From: Mameliella sp. CS4
GTDB taxonomy: Bacteria; Pseudomonadota; Alphaproteobacteria; Rhodobacterales; Rhodobacteraceae
Assembly (NCBI RefSeq): GCF_019392335.1
Contig: NZ_JAHXRQ010000022.1
Span: 1-64,000 of the forward strand
Direction: 5' to 3'
DNA: 64,000 bases
Shown one piece after another: positions 27,040 to 35,789 of the stretch. The translations under genes were made by a program, and so were the position numbers. Under the pieces are notes generated by a model. That model worked only from the letters and a program-made list of their open reading frames with translations. It did no database searches and had not been told where the DNA came from. How positions within the stretch are numbered: the first letter of the stretch is position 1; the number at the start of each line of letters is the position of its first letter.

Positions 27040-27232
27040 ACCGCCACACCGCGCCCTTGACGGGCGAATCCGGCCTCTCCCAACCTGCAGTTGTAGCGAA
27101 ACGCTCTGCAGCCTCGTGCGCCAGAACTGCCTGCGCTGAGAGCCGGCGCGAAACAATTTGCACGCGCTCGTGACGATGCGTCAGGGCATTGTCGGGTGAC
27201 AGGCAGGTCCCGGTCCCGGCAGTATCCCCCGC

Positions 27233-27946
27233 ATGGAGCTGATATTCGCATATGGGGCCGGGCTGCTGACCCTGATCAACCCCTGCGTGGTGCCGGTGCT
27301 GCCCATCGTCATCGCCACCGCCCTGCAGGCCAGCCGGGCTGGCCCCCTGGTCATGGCGGCGGGGCTCAGCCTGTCCTTCGTGGTGCTGGGCGTCGGGGTG
27401 ACGGCCTTTGGCCATGCGCTGGGGATCGGCATCGACATGGTGTCCCGGGTGGGGGCCGTGCTGATGGTGCTGTTCGGGCTGGCGCTGTTGCTGCCCCAGG
27501 CGGCGGGCGTTCTTGAGACGGCCACTGCCGGTCTATCGGCCCGTGCCGATGTGCAGATGGATCAGATCGACCGTGGCGCACTGCGCGGGCAGTTCCTCGG
27601 CGGGCTGCTTCTGGGCGCGGTCTGGAGTCCCTGTATCGGTCCGACCCTGGGCGGCGCCATTTCGCTGGCCAGCCAGGGGCAGAACCTGGGCTGGGCCGCG
27701 CTGATCATGCTGTTCTTCGCGCTTGGCGTCTCGACCCTGATCCTTGGGCTGGCCTATGGCACCCGCGGCGCGGTCGGCCGGTACAACAGCCAGTTACGCG
27801 CCCTTGCGATCCGGACCCGCCCGATCCTGGGCGCGACTTTCGTGGCCGTGGGGCTCGGACTCTTCTTTAACCTGCATCATCTGGTCGAGGCCTGGCTTAT
27901 CGGTGTCTTGCCGGCCTGGCTGATCGACCTTTCCGTTTCCCTCTGA
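27233..27946 (+). CDS. CcdA/DsbD-type transmembrane thiol transporter
   Basis: A 237-residue membrane protein with about six helices. The two conserved cysteines of the CcdA fold are visible: N-P-C-V-V-P-V-L-P near the N-terminus and W-S-P-C-I-G-P-T-L-G-G in the middle. CcdA proteins carry electrons from cytoplasmic thioredoxin across the inner membrane to periplasmic acceptors. The next gene encodes a periplasmic thioredoxin-like protein 39 bases downstream, so the pair works like a split DsbD. Confidence 0.88.
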   Translation: MELIFAYGAGLLTLINPCVVPVLPIVIATALQASRAGPLVMAAGLSLSFVVLGVGVTAFGHALGIGIDMVSRVGAVLMVLFGLALLLPQAAGVLETATAGLSARADVQMDQIDRGALRGQFLGGLLLGAVWSPCIGPTLGGAISLASQGQNLGWAALIMLFFALGVSTLILGLAYGTRGAVGRYNSQLRALAIRTRPILGATFVAVGLGLFFNLHHLVEAWLIGVLPAWLIDLSVSL

Positions 27947-27985
27947 CCCCGGGCCCGAGACCCGAACCTACAAAGGAGCTTTCAC

Positions 27986-28399
27986 ATGGATCGCCGCCGC
28001 TTTCTGACCCTAACCGCCGGAACGGCCTTTGCCCTACCCCTTGCTGCCCATGCGGCACCGCTGGCCTACACCCCCGGCCTCGTGACAACGCACCTGGACA
28101 AGGGCGACACCGTCTTTCTGGATTTCAAGGCCAGCTGGTGCTCGACCTGCGCCGCGCAAGAGCGCGTCATCAAGGCGCTGAAGGGTGAAAATCCGGACTA
28201 CGAGGCACAGATCACCTTCATCGACGTGGACTGGGACGAGCACAGCCGGTCCGAGCTAGCGAAATCGCTGAAGATCCCGCGCCGGTCGACGCTGGTCGTC
28301 CTGAAAGGACAGGCAGAACTGGGCCGGATTGTCGCCCAGACCTCTCGCGCGTCGATCAAGGGACTGATGGACACGGCCCTGACCGCCGCCATGACCTGA
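27986..28399 (+). CDS. Periplasmic thioredoxin-like protein with Tat-type signal
   Basis: A 137-residue protein. The start M-D-R-R-R-F-L-T-L-T-A-G is a twin-arginine signal followed by a hydrophobic segment and A-H-A-A. The thioredoxin domain has F-K-A-S-W-C-S-T-C (redox cysteines 52 and 55), F-I-D-V-D-W and a cis-proline region I-P-R-R-S-T-L-V-V. The pattern resembles the C-terminal (gamma) domain of DsbD, so it probably receives electrons from the CcdA-like neighbour and reduces periplasmic partners. Confidence 0.88.
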   Translation: MDRRRFLTLTAGTAFALPLAAHAAPLAYTPGLVTTHLDKGDTVFLDFKASWCSTCAAQERVIKALKGENPDYEAQITFIDVDWDEHSRSELAKSLKIPRRSTLVVLKGQAELGRIVAQTSRASIKGLMDTALTAAMT

Positions 28400-28404
28400 C
28401 GACA

Positions 28405-28425
28405 GGCGGGGCCTCAGGCCCCGCC
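28405..28425. terminator. Bidirectional GC-rich hairpin between convergent genes
   Basis: Perfect 10-bp arms GGCGGGGCCT and AGGCCCCGCC with a one-base centre lie right after the thioredoxin-like gene. The hairpin contains the last codons and stop of the convergent antiporter. There is no T-run, so termination activity is inferred from the stem and position. Confidence 0.6.
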
Positions 28426-29589
28426 ATCCGCCTTGTGCACCGCGCGCACGGCCATGAGGGTGACCACGGGGCCGATCAGCTCGAAGACCACGGTCGTCCC
28501 GATGGTCAGGGTCAACAGGATATCCCCGACTGCGGGCATCTCGACAGCAGCGACCAGAGCCATGCCCACCGCGACACCCGCCTGGGGCAGCAACGCCGGG
28601 CCGATCCAGCGCCGTTCGACAGGCGTCAGCCCGCCGAACAGCCCCCCCAGCCATCCCCCGGCAAGACGTCCGAGGATACGCAGGATGATGTACCCCAGCC
28701 CGATCCAGCCGACAGCGGCTAGCGCGGCCAGCTCCATCGACGCCCCGGCGAGCAGGAAAAAGAGGATCAGGAAAGGGCGCTCGACCATCTCGATCTCGTG
28801 GAAGGCGCGTTCGTGATGTCGCGCAAGGTTGGCGATCACCGCCCCCGCCGCCATGCCCGCCAGCAGGAACGACACCTCGAACCAAAGCGCGAGACCCGCA
28901 GTCAGGAAGACGAGGCCCAGCGCCTCGATCCGCGTCGGCTCTCCCGGGCGCAGTCGCCCGGTCAGAACGGCCCCCGGCAGGCCGATGACCAGGCCAAGCA
29001 CAAGCGCGCCGCCCACCTCCCAGAGTGCCACAAGCAACAATTGGGGATCAAACCCGGCACTGGCGACGGCCTGCGCGGCCACAACCGCCAAGGCAAAGAC
29101 CATCATCCCCCAAGCATCGTCGATGGCCACGATACCGCGCAAGGTATCGGCGAAATCGCCCTCGCCCCCTGCCTCGCGCAGGGTTTCCTGCGTGGCCGCC
29201 GGGTCGGTCGCCGTGGCCACGGCCCCGATCAGGATCGCAAGTTCCGGCGGCAGGCCAATCAGCCAGAGGCCGATGGCCACGACCACCATCGTCGCCAGGA
29301 CCACCGCCACGGAGACTGCCAGGATCGCCCGCCCGTGTGCCGCCACCTTGTCACGGCGCAGGGACGACCCCAGGAGAAATGCCACCATCGTCAGGGCCAC
29401 GATGGAGAGCGGTTCGTACCAGTGGATTGCCGCCTTGGGCAGCAGCGCCAGCCCCGACGAGCCGATCAGCACGCCAATGACCAACAGCAGGGTCACGCCG
29501 GGCACCCGGGTGCGCCGCCCCAGCGTGTCCGCCGCGAGCCCCGCAAGAAACAAGACGCCCAGCGTGATGAAGATCGGTGCGAATTCCAT
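28414..29589 (-). CDS. Cation:proton antiporter, CPA family
   Basis: A 391-residue polytopic membrane protein with 11-12 hydrophobic segments. Family features include A-T-D-P-A-A-T-Q-E (ion-binding acidic pair region), F-L-L-G-S-S-L-R-R and G-I-V-A-I-D-D-A-W-G. It exchanges monovalent cations for protons; the cation cannot be told. Start uncertain: ATG 29587-29589 (M-E-F-A-P-I-F) is preferred, the ATG six codons upstream is possible. Its 3' end is inside a hairpin shared with the convergent gene. Confidence 0.85.
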   Translation of the reverse strand: MEFAPIFITLGVLFLAGLAADTLGRRTRVPGVTLLLVIGVLIGSSGLALLPKAAIHWYEPLSIVALTMVAFLLGSSLRRDKVAAHGRAILAVSVAVVLATMVVVAIGLWLIGLPPELAILIGAVATATDPAATQETLREAGGEGDFADTLRGIVAIDDAWGMMVFALAVVAAQAVASAGFDPQLLLVALWEVGGALVLGLVIGLPGAVLTGRLRPGEPTRIEALGLVFLTAGLALWFEVSFLLAGMAAGAVIANLARHHERAFHEIEMVERPFLILFFLLAGASMELAALAAVGWIGLGYIILRILGRLAGGWLGGLFGGLTPVERRWIGPALLPQAGVAVGMALVAAVEMPAVGDILLTLTIGTTVVFELIGPVVTLMAVRAVHKADGGA

Positions 29590-29635
29590 ACCTGCTACTT
29601 GCCGCATCGCGGCAGCGCTGCCAATGGGGACCGTA

Positions 29636-30283
29636 TCAGCCCGCCAGCATCCGCAGGCCCTGTGTCACGTCAGAGCGCACCGCCAGCCGCAGGCCCGGTT
29701 CGTCGCCCGCCTTGAGCGCCGCGATGATGAGCCGGTGATACTGCGGCGGTTCCGACCGCCGCAGCCGACCATAAAGCGCCCGCATCGTCGGCCCCAGCTG
29801 CAACCAGACCGTTTCTGCCATCGCCAACATCGCAGGCGCCTGCGCGCGCAGGTAGAGCGTGCGGTGAAACTCCAGGTTGGTACGGATATAGCCCACCGAA
29901 TCGCGGTTCGAGACAACGTCTGCGATGGTGGCATTGATGGTATGCAACCGTTCGATCAGCGCGATATGCGCCCTTGGCAGCGCGCGTGAGGCCAGTTCGA
30001 CCTCAATCAGGGCGCGCAGGGCGGCCAGTTCCTCGATCCGCTCGTTCGACAGCTCGGGCGTGGACACCCGCCCGGAAGAGGACATGGTCAGCGCCCCCTC
30101 GGCCACCAGCCGGTGCACGGCCTCGCGGGCGGGGGTCATCGAGACGTCGAATTCCCGGCCGATGCCGCGCAGGGTCAGCGCCTGACCCGGCGCCATCTGC
30201 CCGTGCATGATCCGCGTGCGCAGTCCGCGATACACGCGGTCATGGGCCGAGGCGGCGATCTCTGGTCTGGATACGGCTTGCAT
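29636..30283 (-). CDS. GntR-family regulator with FCD effector domain
   Basis: A 215-residue regulator. The winged helix (residues 12-75) has I-M-H-G-Q-M-A-P-G-Q-A-L-T-L-R-G-I-G-R-E-F-D-V-S-M-T-P-A-R-E-A-V-H-R-L; the FCD domain follows (L-R-A-L-I-E-V-E-L-A-S-R-A, N-L-E-F-H-R-T-L-Y-L). Such proteins usually sense carboxylic acids. A perfect TGTGATCACA palindrome sits eight bases upstream of the start, suggesting autoregulation. Confidence 0.92.
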   Translation of the reverse strand: MQAVSRPEIAASAHDRVYRGLRTRIMHGQMAPGQALTLRGIGREFDVSMTPAREAVHRLVAEGALTMSSSGRVSTPELSNERIEELAALRALIEVELASRALPRAHIALIERLHTINATIADVVSNRDSVGYIRTNLEFHRTLYLRAQAPAMLAMAETVWLQLGPTMRALYGRLRRSEPPQYHRLIIAALKAGDEPGLRLAVRSDVTQGLRMLAG

Positions 30284-30291
30284 GTGTCTTT

Positions 30292-30301
30292 TGTGATCAC
30301 A
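30292..30301. promoter_or_regulatory. Probable GntR operator
   Basis: TGTGATCACA, a perfect 10-bp palindrome, lies immediately upstream of the gntR start. FCD-type GntR proteins commonly bind short palindromes with T-N-G-T and A-C-N-A ends, so this is a likely autoregulatory site. Confidence 0.6.
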
Positions 30302-30470
30302 TTTGCGGCGCCGGTCAATGGCCGTGACGCCCCGCCCGCCCGCGTTAACCCTTGCAAGCGAAACGGGCTACACGGCGGATATGAATCAAAGTTATCGTCA
30401 ATTTAAGATTTTTCCGACGGTTCCCGGGGGCGGGCCGCGGACCGTGCCACGCATTGCAAGAGAGTTTGTC

Positions 30471-30986
30471 ATGACCCGTACCGCACCGATGTCCGCCTAC
30501 AAGACGCTTGGCGTCACGCCTGAGGATGATTTCGCCACCATCCGGCGCGCGTGGATCCGGCAGGTCAAGGCGCACCATCCCGACGTCAGCGGAGGCGATA
30601 TCGAGGAAGGCACACGCAAGCTGGCCGAGTTGAACAACGCCTATGACGCCCTGCGATGGCACAACCCCGAGAAACTGCGGATCATGAAAGAGCGCGAGGC
30701 CCAGGAGCCGCGCGAGGAACAGGGGTGGCGCGCGCGTCGCCGCAAGCCACAAGCGCAGGAGCCCCGCAGCGACAGCGCTCAAGCCCGTCAGACGAACCAG
30801 GCACCACGCGAGACCAACCCCACGGCGACCGCACAGCCCCCGCAGGCGCAGCCCCAAAACGAACGGCGCGAAACGCTTTGGGCCAGCTTCGTCTCTGCCC
30901 AGGCAAAAGAACGATTCCGGGCCGGTCAGCGGCTTTGCGCCGCCGCGTCGCAGGTCGACTCGGGCAAGATAGTGCACCGCGCCTGA
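30471..30986 (+). CDS. J-domain (DnaJ-like) protein
   Basis: A 171-residue cytosolic protein. The J domain spans residues 8-65 (Y-K-T-L-G-V-T-P-E-D-D and the essential H-P-D at 36-38, then L-N-N-A-Y-D-A-L-R). A Gln/Pro/Arg-rich low-complexity tail follows, with no zinc-finger or DnaJ C-terminal domain, so it is a class III J protein that would stimulate an Hsp70. Start ATG 30471 is preferred; an ATG at 30381 would add a 30-residue extension without a recognisable feature. Confidence 0.85.
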   Translation: MTRTAPMSAYKTLGVTPEDDFATIRRAWIRQVKAHHPDVSGGDIEEGTRKLAELNNAYDALRWHNPEKLRIMKEREAQEPREEQGWRARRRKPQAQEPRSDSAQARQTNQAPRETNPTATAQPPQAQPQNERRETLWASFVSAQAKERFRAGQRLCAAASQVDSGKIVHRA

Positions 30987-31013
30987 CCGGCCTGCCTGCA
31001 CGGCACCACGCGG

Positions 31014-31703
31014 TCAGTCGAACCGGTATCGGTGCAGTTCCGCACCGTGTTCCTTCAGCCATTTTCGGGGGCTGCGCCAGTCGCCATAGAGCGCCTCGAC
31101 CTGTCGCCAGAAGGCCGGGGAATGATCCATGTGCCGAAGATGCGCGACCTCGTGCGCGGCGACGTAGTCCAGCACCTCGGGGTGGCCCAGGATCAGTCGC
31201 CAGGAATACATCAGGCCACCGTCATGGGTGCAGCTGCCCCAGCGCGAGCGTGTATCCCGCAGCGTCAGGCGGCTGTAATCGCGTCCGAGCCGCGCGGAAT
31301 AACGGTCCGAGGCCTCTGCCAGCCGGTCACGGGCCCGCGTCCGCAGCCACCCCTTCAACCGCGCCGCCATCCGCTCTTCGGGGCCGGGCACCAGCAATAC
31401 CCCGTCGGCCTGCCGCACCTGGCGACCGCTGCCGCCGCGAATCTCGTGCATGACCCCCTCGACAGGCACGCGCGCCCCCGGGCCAACGGCCACCGGCCCC
31501 GACACCCCGGCAAGGTGCCCGCGCAACCAGCTTTCCTTGGAACGGAGAAAGGCAAGCCCCTCGGATTCGGGCACTTTTTGCGGCAGGGTCAGCGTCACCC
31601 GCCCGTCCAGCTGCGAGATCCGCAGCGACAGGCGGCGGGCACGCGCCGACCGCCGCAGGACAACCGCAACCGGAGGGTTGCCAGTCAAGGTGATTTGCCC
31701 CAT
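31014..31703 (-). CDS. YgjP-type zinc metallopeptidase (DUF45)
   Basis: A 229-residue protein; ATG 31701-31703 is preceded by AGGGGG. The zinc motif H-E-V-A-H-L-R-H-M-D-H-S-P-A-F-W (His184, Glu185, His188) and the block S-R-W-G-S-C-T-H-D-G are diagnostic of YgjP/UTP-pyrophosphatase-like metallopeptidases. Substrate unknown. It is divergent from the TIGR02300 gene. The upstream extension to 31859 is antisense to that gene and is rejected. Confidence 0.9.
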   Translation of the reverse strand: MGQITLTGNPPVAVVLRRSARARRLSLRISQLDGRVTLTLPQKVPESEGLAFLRSKESWLRGHLAGVSGPVAVGPGARVPVEGVMHEIRGGSGRQVRQADGVLLVPGPEERMAARLKGWLRTRARDRLAEASDRYSARLGRDYSRLTLRDTRSRWGSCTHDGGLMYSWRLILGHPEVLDYVAAHEVAHLRHMDHSPAFWRQVEALYGDWRSPRKWLKEHGAELHRYRFD

Positions 31704-31809
31704 ATGCCCCCTGCCCCGCTGCTTGCTGTCAAAGCTTTTGACATCCCTCACCTGATATGGCAGGGGGCGTGGATTGTCGACAGACACAGAGAGTTGAAGG
31801 GGATCACCC

Positions 31810-32133
31810 ATGCCCAAGGAAGAATGGGGCACCAAGCGTGTCTGCCCCACCACTGGCAAACGTTTCTACGACCTGAACCGCGACCCGATCGTCAGCCCCT
31901 ATACCGGCGAGGTGGTCAACCTCGAAACCGGCAAGCGGAGCATGATCGCTGCGGATTCAGCGGATGCCGCCAACAAGTCCAAGGCCAAGGAGTCCGAGGA
32001 AGAAGTCGATCTGATCGAGGACGATGACGTCAATGTCGATCTCGACGATGATGACGTTCTCGAGGACGAGGAGGACGACAACGTCTCTCTGGACGATATC
32101 ACGGACGTCTCGAACGAAGACGACGACACCTGA
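31810..32133 (+). CDS. TIGR02300-type acidic protein
   Basis: A 107-residue protein starting M-P-K-E-E-W-G-T-K-R-V-C-P-T-T-G-K-R-F-Y-D-L-N-R-D-P, the conserved N-terminus of an alphaproteobacterial family named for its F-Y-D-L-N motif and acidic tail. The C-terminal half is almost entirely Asp/Glu/Val. Single cysteine near the start. Function unknown. A good intrinsic terminator follows at 32161. Confidence 0.93.
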   Translation: MPKEEWGTKRVCPTTGKRFYDLNRDPIVSPYTGEVVNLETGKRSMIAADSADAANKSKAKESEEEVDLIEDDDVNVDLDDDDVLEDEEDDNVSLDDITDVSNEDDDT

Positions 32134-32160
32134 TTTCTGGCCACCAGCACAGTACACAGC

Positions 32161-32193
32161 AACGCCGGTCGGGTCCTCCGTCCGGCGTTTTTC
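32161..32193 (+). terminator. Intrinsic terminator after the TIGR02300 gene
   Basis: Arms AACGCCGG and CCGGCGTT enclose an 11-base region and are followed by TTTC, giving a strong stem plus short T-run 27 bases after the stop codon. Confidence 0.85.
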
Positions 32194-32327
32194 TTTGCGC
32201 GGCCCTTCGTCAGGACCTCTGCCGAAGCTCCGTCAGGAAATTCTCTCCTTGCCGCAATTTTCCGCTTGATCCCATCGGCGGCAGGGCGTAATTCCCGCCC
32301 ACGGCGCCGATGGCGTCGCCCGGGAAT

Positions 32328-32403
<76 letters not shown>

Positions 32404-32559
32404 TTACCCCCACTTCAACACGATAGCTGAACGTTGGTGCGATATGTTTCGGACCGAGTCGGATGCACTTGAAAGACTGGCCTCAGGGTCTGCTGTCTCA
32501 AGTTAGCCGACACACAACCCTATGTGTCTTCGCCCGTCCAACCAGACGTCCAGGGAGCC

Positions 32560-32877
32560 TCAGACAGAGGCGAAGCATCCCAGCGCGGGTCCGTGAACGC
32601 CGATGTCCAACGGTCCGAAATCGCTGTCCACGCACAGGCTGAAATACCCCGCCCGCGGCAGGAAAAGCACCGAGTAGGCGCCGTTGGAACGGGTCACGCT
32701 GTAACAGGTCTGGGTCAGCCCGCCGCTGAAATTCACCGTGATCGGACGCGGGCGACGCACGCGCATGCGCGCGAAATCCTCCAGCAGCAGCCGGTCCCCC
32801 TGGCTTTCCACCGCAAAGCCCGCCAGTTCATCCTCGACAAGCCGCGTCACATGCGCGGACCAATCCTGCTGTGTCAT
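32560..32877 (-). CDS. Conserved-looking hypothetical protein
   Basis: A 105-residue protein starting M-T-Q-Q-D-W-S-A-H-V at 32875-32877, five bases after the TSUP gene stop, which suggests coupling. It is predicted soluble, with alternating beta-type segments (P-I-T-V-N-F-S-G-G-L-T-Q, A-Y-S-V-L-F-L-P-R-A-G-Y-F-S-L) and no signal peptide. I do not recognise the family. The residues before this start are shadow sequence. Confidence 0.6.
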   Translation of the reverse strand: MTQQDWSAHVTRLVEDELAGFAVESQGDRLLLEDFARMRVRRPRPITVNFSGGLTQTCYSVTRSNGAYSVLFLPRAGYFSLCVDSDFGPLDIGVHGPALGCFASV

Positions 32878-32882
32878 GACCG

Positions 32883-33650
32883 TCAGGTTAAGGCGCGACG
32901 CACAAGGTTCAAGCCCGCGATCAGCAACACAAGCAAGGTCGCCCGCCGAAAGGCGCGCTGGTCGATCCGGCTCTGCACCCGCGACCCGACCCACATGCCC
33001 ACCAATGCTGGCGGCACCAGTGCCAGCGACAGCCAGACGGTCGCCGCGTTCAGCACGCCAGAGCCGATATGGGCCAGGGTCAGCGCGACCGCGCCCAGTC
33101 CGTAGATCACGCCTTGTACACGCATCTGCTCGCGTTTCTCGGTGCCCATCGCTGTCAGGTAGGCCACGGTCGGCGGCCCCCAGACGCCCGAGAACCCACC
33201 GATGAACCCGGCAAACACCCCGATCCCGATTTCCAGCCCCCTATGGCCCTCGCTTGCGACGCGGGGTTGCCAGCCTGCTAGCTGCAGAATCGCGAAAAGG
33301 GTGATTGGCGCCCCGATCATCAGCAACAGGACCTGCGCCGGCAGCACCGCCACCAACTGGGCGGACAGCAACAGCATCACGCAGGCAACGCCAAGAAAGA
33401 CCCGGAACCGGCGCACGGATTGCACGGCCGCGCGTGGCCCCTGGGCCAGCGCCTGGAAACCGTTTGTCACCAGCGTCGGCAGGATCAAACCCGCCAGGGC
33501 AAGTTCCGGTGCCACGAGGCTGCCGAGGCCCGAAACGAGAATCATCGGCATGGCAAAACCGACCAGCCCCTTGATCACCCCGGCAAGCGAGGCAATTCCT
33601 AGGGCAACGAGAACCGTAAGCGGGGTCAGATCGGCAAGAATTCCGGGCAT
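32883..33650 (-). CDS. TSUP-family (TauE/SafE-like) membrane transporter
   Basis: A 255-residue protein with seven to eight hydrophobic segments. The N-terminal half has G-L-V-G-F-A-M-P-M-I-L-V and the second half G-F-S-G-V-W-G-P-P-T-V-A-Y-L, the duplicated glycine/proline signature of TauE/SafE transporters, which export sulfite, sulfoacetate or related anions. Substrate unknown. It probably forms a two-gene transcript with the hypothetical gene downstream. Confidence 0.88.
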   Translation of the reverse strand: MPGILADLTPLTVLVALGIASLAGVIKGLVGFAMPMILVSGLGSLVAPELALAGLILPTLVTNGFQALAQGPRAAVQSVRRFRVFLGVACVMLLLSAQLVAVLPAQVLLLMIGAPITLFAILQLAGWQPRVASEGHRGLEIGIGVFAGFIGGFSGVWGPPTVAYLTAMGTEKREQMRVQGVIYGLGAVALTLAHIGSGVLNAATVWLSLALVPPALVGMWVGSRVQSRIDQRAFRRATLLVLLIAGLNLVRRALT

Positions 33651-33878
33651 GGCGGCCTCTTAGCATGTCCTGCCCTGACCGCACGTGGATTCAACATCGC
33701 GCAACAATTGAACAATACCGCCGCACCTCAAGCATTTTTGTTGCGCTGCACCTGCAAAGTAGCTAGGACCGTCGGGAAGTTGTATGCCGACCCAAAATCC
33801 CGGGGCGCATATTTTGCTATTCGCGCAAAGGGATGGCCAAGCCAGCCCGCACGGCGACAAAGAGAGAGGACCTGTTGA

Positions 33879-35564
33879 ATGGCGCATGACGGACAAGACC
33901 TGAGCCTTGGCAGCGTGATTCTGCCCGACCTTCTGACCCTGACCGGCGAATCGATCGCGCCGATCGAGGGCATCCTGGAAACCGCCCGCACCCATGTGCA
34001 GGGAATGGTGATGGCCGATGGCCGCGTGTCCGGCGCCCTGGTCGAGCAGAACCAGTTTGCCGCACACGGGCTGGCCTGGCTGGCCACCTACGTCGAATCG
34101 CTGCGTCAGATGCAGGCCTGGGCCACCCGTCTGGAGGCGGAAGGCACCTTTGGCGAGGTCGAGCAACTGATCCACCAGATCGCCTTTGGCGAGTACCTGT
34201 CGCAGATCCACGGCGGCATCCAGATGAACCAGGGCGAAATCGTGCGCCTGGCGGACATGGGCCTGAGCCAGGACGAGCGCCGCGCGATGCTGACCGAAAC
34301 GGTCGAGCATCTCATGCAGCACGGCAACAACCCCGGCGCCCGCACCCGGCTGGTGCACCTGATGGAAGAGCGCCAGGCCGAAGTCACGCATGGTCGCACC
34401 GGGCTGGACGAAGAGTTGGAGATGATCCGCGACCAGTTCCGCCGCTACGCGGTCGAGCGCGTCGAACCTCATGCCCATGAATGGCACCTCAAGGATGAGC
34501 TGATCCCGATGGAAATCATCGAGGAACTGGCAGAAATGGGCGTCTTCGGCCTGACCATCCCCGAGGAATACGGCGGCCTGGGCCTGTCCAAGGCCTCGAT
34601 GTGCGTTGTCTCCGAGGAACTGTCGCGCGGCTATATTGGTGTCGGCTCTCTGGGCACACGGTCCGAGATCGCCGCCGAACTGGTGATCGCTGGCGGCACG
34701 CAGGAACAGAAGGAAAAGTGGCTGCCCCGCTTTGCCAGCGGCGAGACCCTTCCCACGGCCGTCTTTACCGAACCGAATACCGGCTCCGACCTCGGGTCGC
34801 TGCGCACGCGCGCGGTCAAGGACGAAAGCGGCGACTACAGCGTGACCGGCAACAAGACCTGGATCACCCACGCCGCGCGGACCCATGTCATGACCCTGCT
34901 GGCGCGGACCGATCCGTCGACGGACAACTACAAGGGCCTGTCGATGTTCCTGGCCGAAAAGACCCCGGGCACGGACGAAGACCCCTTCCCGACCGAGGGC
35001 ATGACCGGTGGCGAGATCGAGGTGCTGGGTTATCGCGGCATGAAGGAATACGAGCTTGGCTTCGACAACTTCAAGGTCAAGGGCGAGAACCTCTTGGGCG
35101 GAGAGGAAGGCAACGGCTTCAAACAGCTGATGGAGACGTTCGAGAGCGCCCGCATCCAGACCGCCGCACGCGCCATCGGCGTGGCACAGGCCGCTCTGGA
35201 CGTGGGCATGCAATATGCCATCGACCGCAAGCAGTTCGGCAAGTCGCTGATCAACTTCCCCCGGGTTTCGGGCAAGCTGGCCATGATGGCGGTGGAAATC
35301 ATGATCGCCCGGCAGCTGACCTATTTCTCGGCCTGGGAAAAGGACCACGGCCGCCGCTGCGACCTTGAGGCTGGCATGGCCAAGCTCTTGGGCGCGCGCG
35401 TGGCCTGGGCCAATGCGGACAACGCGCTGCAGATCCACGGCGGCAACGGCTTTGCGCTGGAATATACGGTCAGCCGTATCCTTTGCGATGCACGCATCCT
35501 CAACATTTTCGAGGGCGCTGCCGAGATCCAGGCACAGGTGATCGCGCGGCGACTGCTGGCCTGA
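33879..35564 (+). CDS. mcd: (2S)-methylsuccinyl-CoA dehydrogenase-like acyl-CoA dehydrogenase
   Basis: A 561-residue acyl-CoA dehydrogenase. The first ~150 residues are an N-terminal extension (A-H-G-L-A-W-L-A-T-Y-V-E-S-L, E-Y-L-S-Q-I-H-G-G-I) that ordinary ~380-residue members lack and that characterises the ethylmalonyl-CoA pathway enzyme Mcd. The standard fold follows: V-F-T-E-P-N-T-G-S-D-L-G-S-L, R-K-Q-F-G-K-S-L and the probable catalytic base Glu545 in N-I-F-E-G-A-A-E-I-Q. Mcd oxidises methylsuccinyl-CoA to mesaconyl-CoA; mcl1 in this window acts two steps later. Followed by a strong terminator. Confidence 0.88.
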   Translation: MAHDGQDLSLGSVILPDLLTLTGESIAPIEGILETARTHVQGMVMADGRVSGALVEQNQFAAHGLAWLATYVESLRQMQAWATRLEAEGTFGEVEQLIHQIAFGEYLSQIHGGIQMNQGEIVRLADMGLSQDERRAMLTETVEHLMQHGNNPGARTRLVHLMEERQAEVTHGRTGLDEELEMIRDQFRRYAVERVEPHAHEWHLKDELIPMEIIEELAEMGVFGLTIPEEYGGLGLSKASMCVVSEELSRGYIGVGSLGTRSEIAAELVIAGGTQEQKEKWLPRFASGETLPTAVFTEPNTGSDLGSLRTRAVKDESGDYSVTGNKTWITHAARTHVMTLLARTDPSTDNYKGLSMFLAEKTPGTDEDPFPTEGMTGGEIEVLGYRGMKEYELGFDNFKVKGENLLGGEEGNGFKQLMETFESARIQTAARAIGVAQAALDVGMQYAIDRKQFGKSLINFPRVSGKLAMMAVEIMIARQLTYFSAWEKDHGRRCDLEAGMAKLLGARVAWANADNALQIHGGNGFALEYTVSRILCDARILNIFEGAAEIQAQVIARRLLA

Positions 35565-35586
35565 CTGGCACCCGATCCGAAATGCA

Positions 35587-35612
35587 AAGGCCCCGCCGGT
35601 TGGCGGGGCCTT
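35587..35612 (+). terminator. Intrinsic terminator of mcd
   Basis: Arms AAGGCCCCGCC and GGCGGGGCCTT with a four-base loop lie 22 bases after the mcd stop. A degenerate copy of this sequence and its upstream AAATGC recurs at 49699-49730. Confidence 0.85.
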
Positions 35613-35671
35613 GTTCATTTCGTGATCCAGCTCTACGTCGACCTCCTTGCGGGTCTGACACTACTTCCCAT

Positions 35672-35703
35672 GAAGCCTCCTGAAGAAATCTTCGGGAGGC
35701 TTC
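35672..35703. repeat. 32-base near-perfect inverted repeat
   Basis: Outer arms GAAGCCTCC and GGAGGCTTC and inner arms GAAGA and TCTTC form a 15-step stem (one T/G position) around AA. It lies between the mcd terminator and the SRPBCC gene, at the left edge of the candidate island. It could be a bidirectional terminator or the end of a lost mobile element; there is no T-run. Confidence 0.6.
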
Positions 35704-35789
35704 TTCGCCGGAGGTCAGCTCGGCGGGACTTTGCCGACCTTCAAAGCTTCTTTAGATTGATAGCAGACCCGTGGAGGTGCACTCCAAAT

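Noticed and set aside
33660..35618. 652-codon minus-strand frame opposite mcd
   Set aside because: The plus strand encodes a full acyl-CoA dehydrogenase; the minus-strand product is His/Gln/Arg-rich and has no family features.
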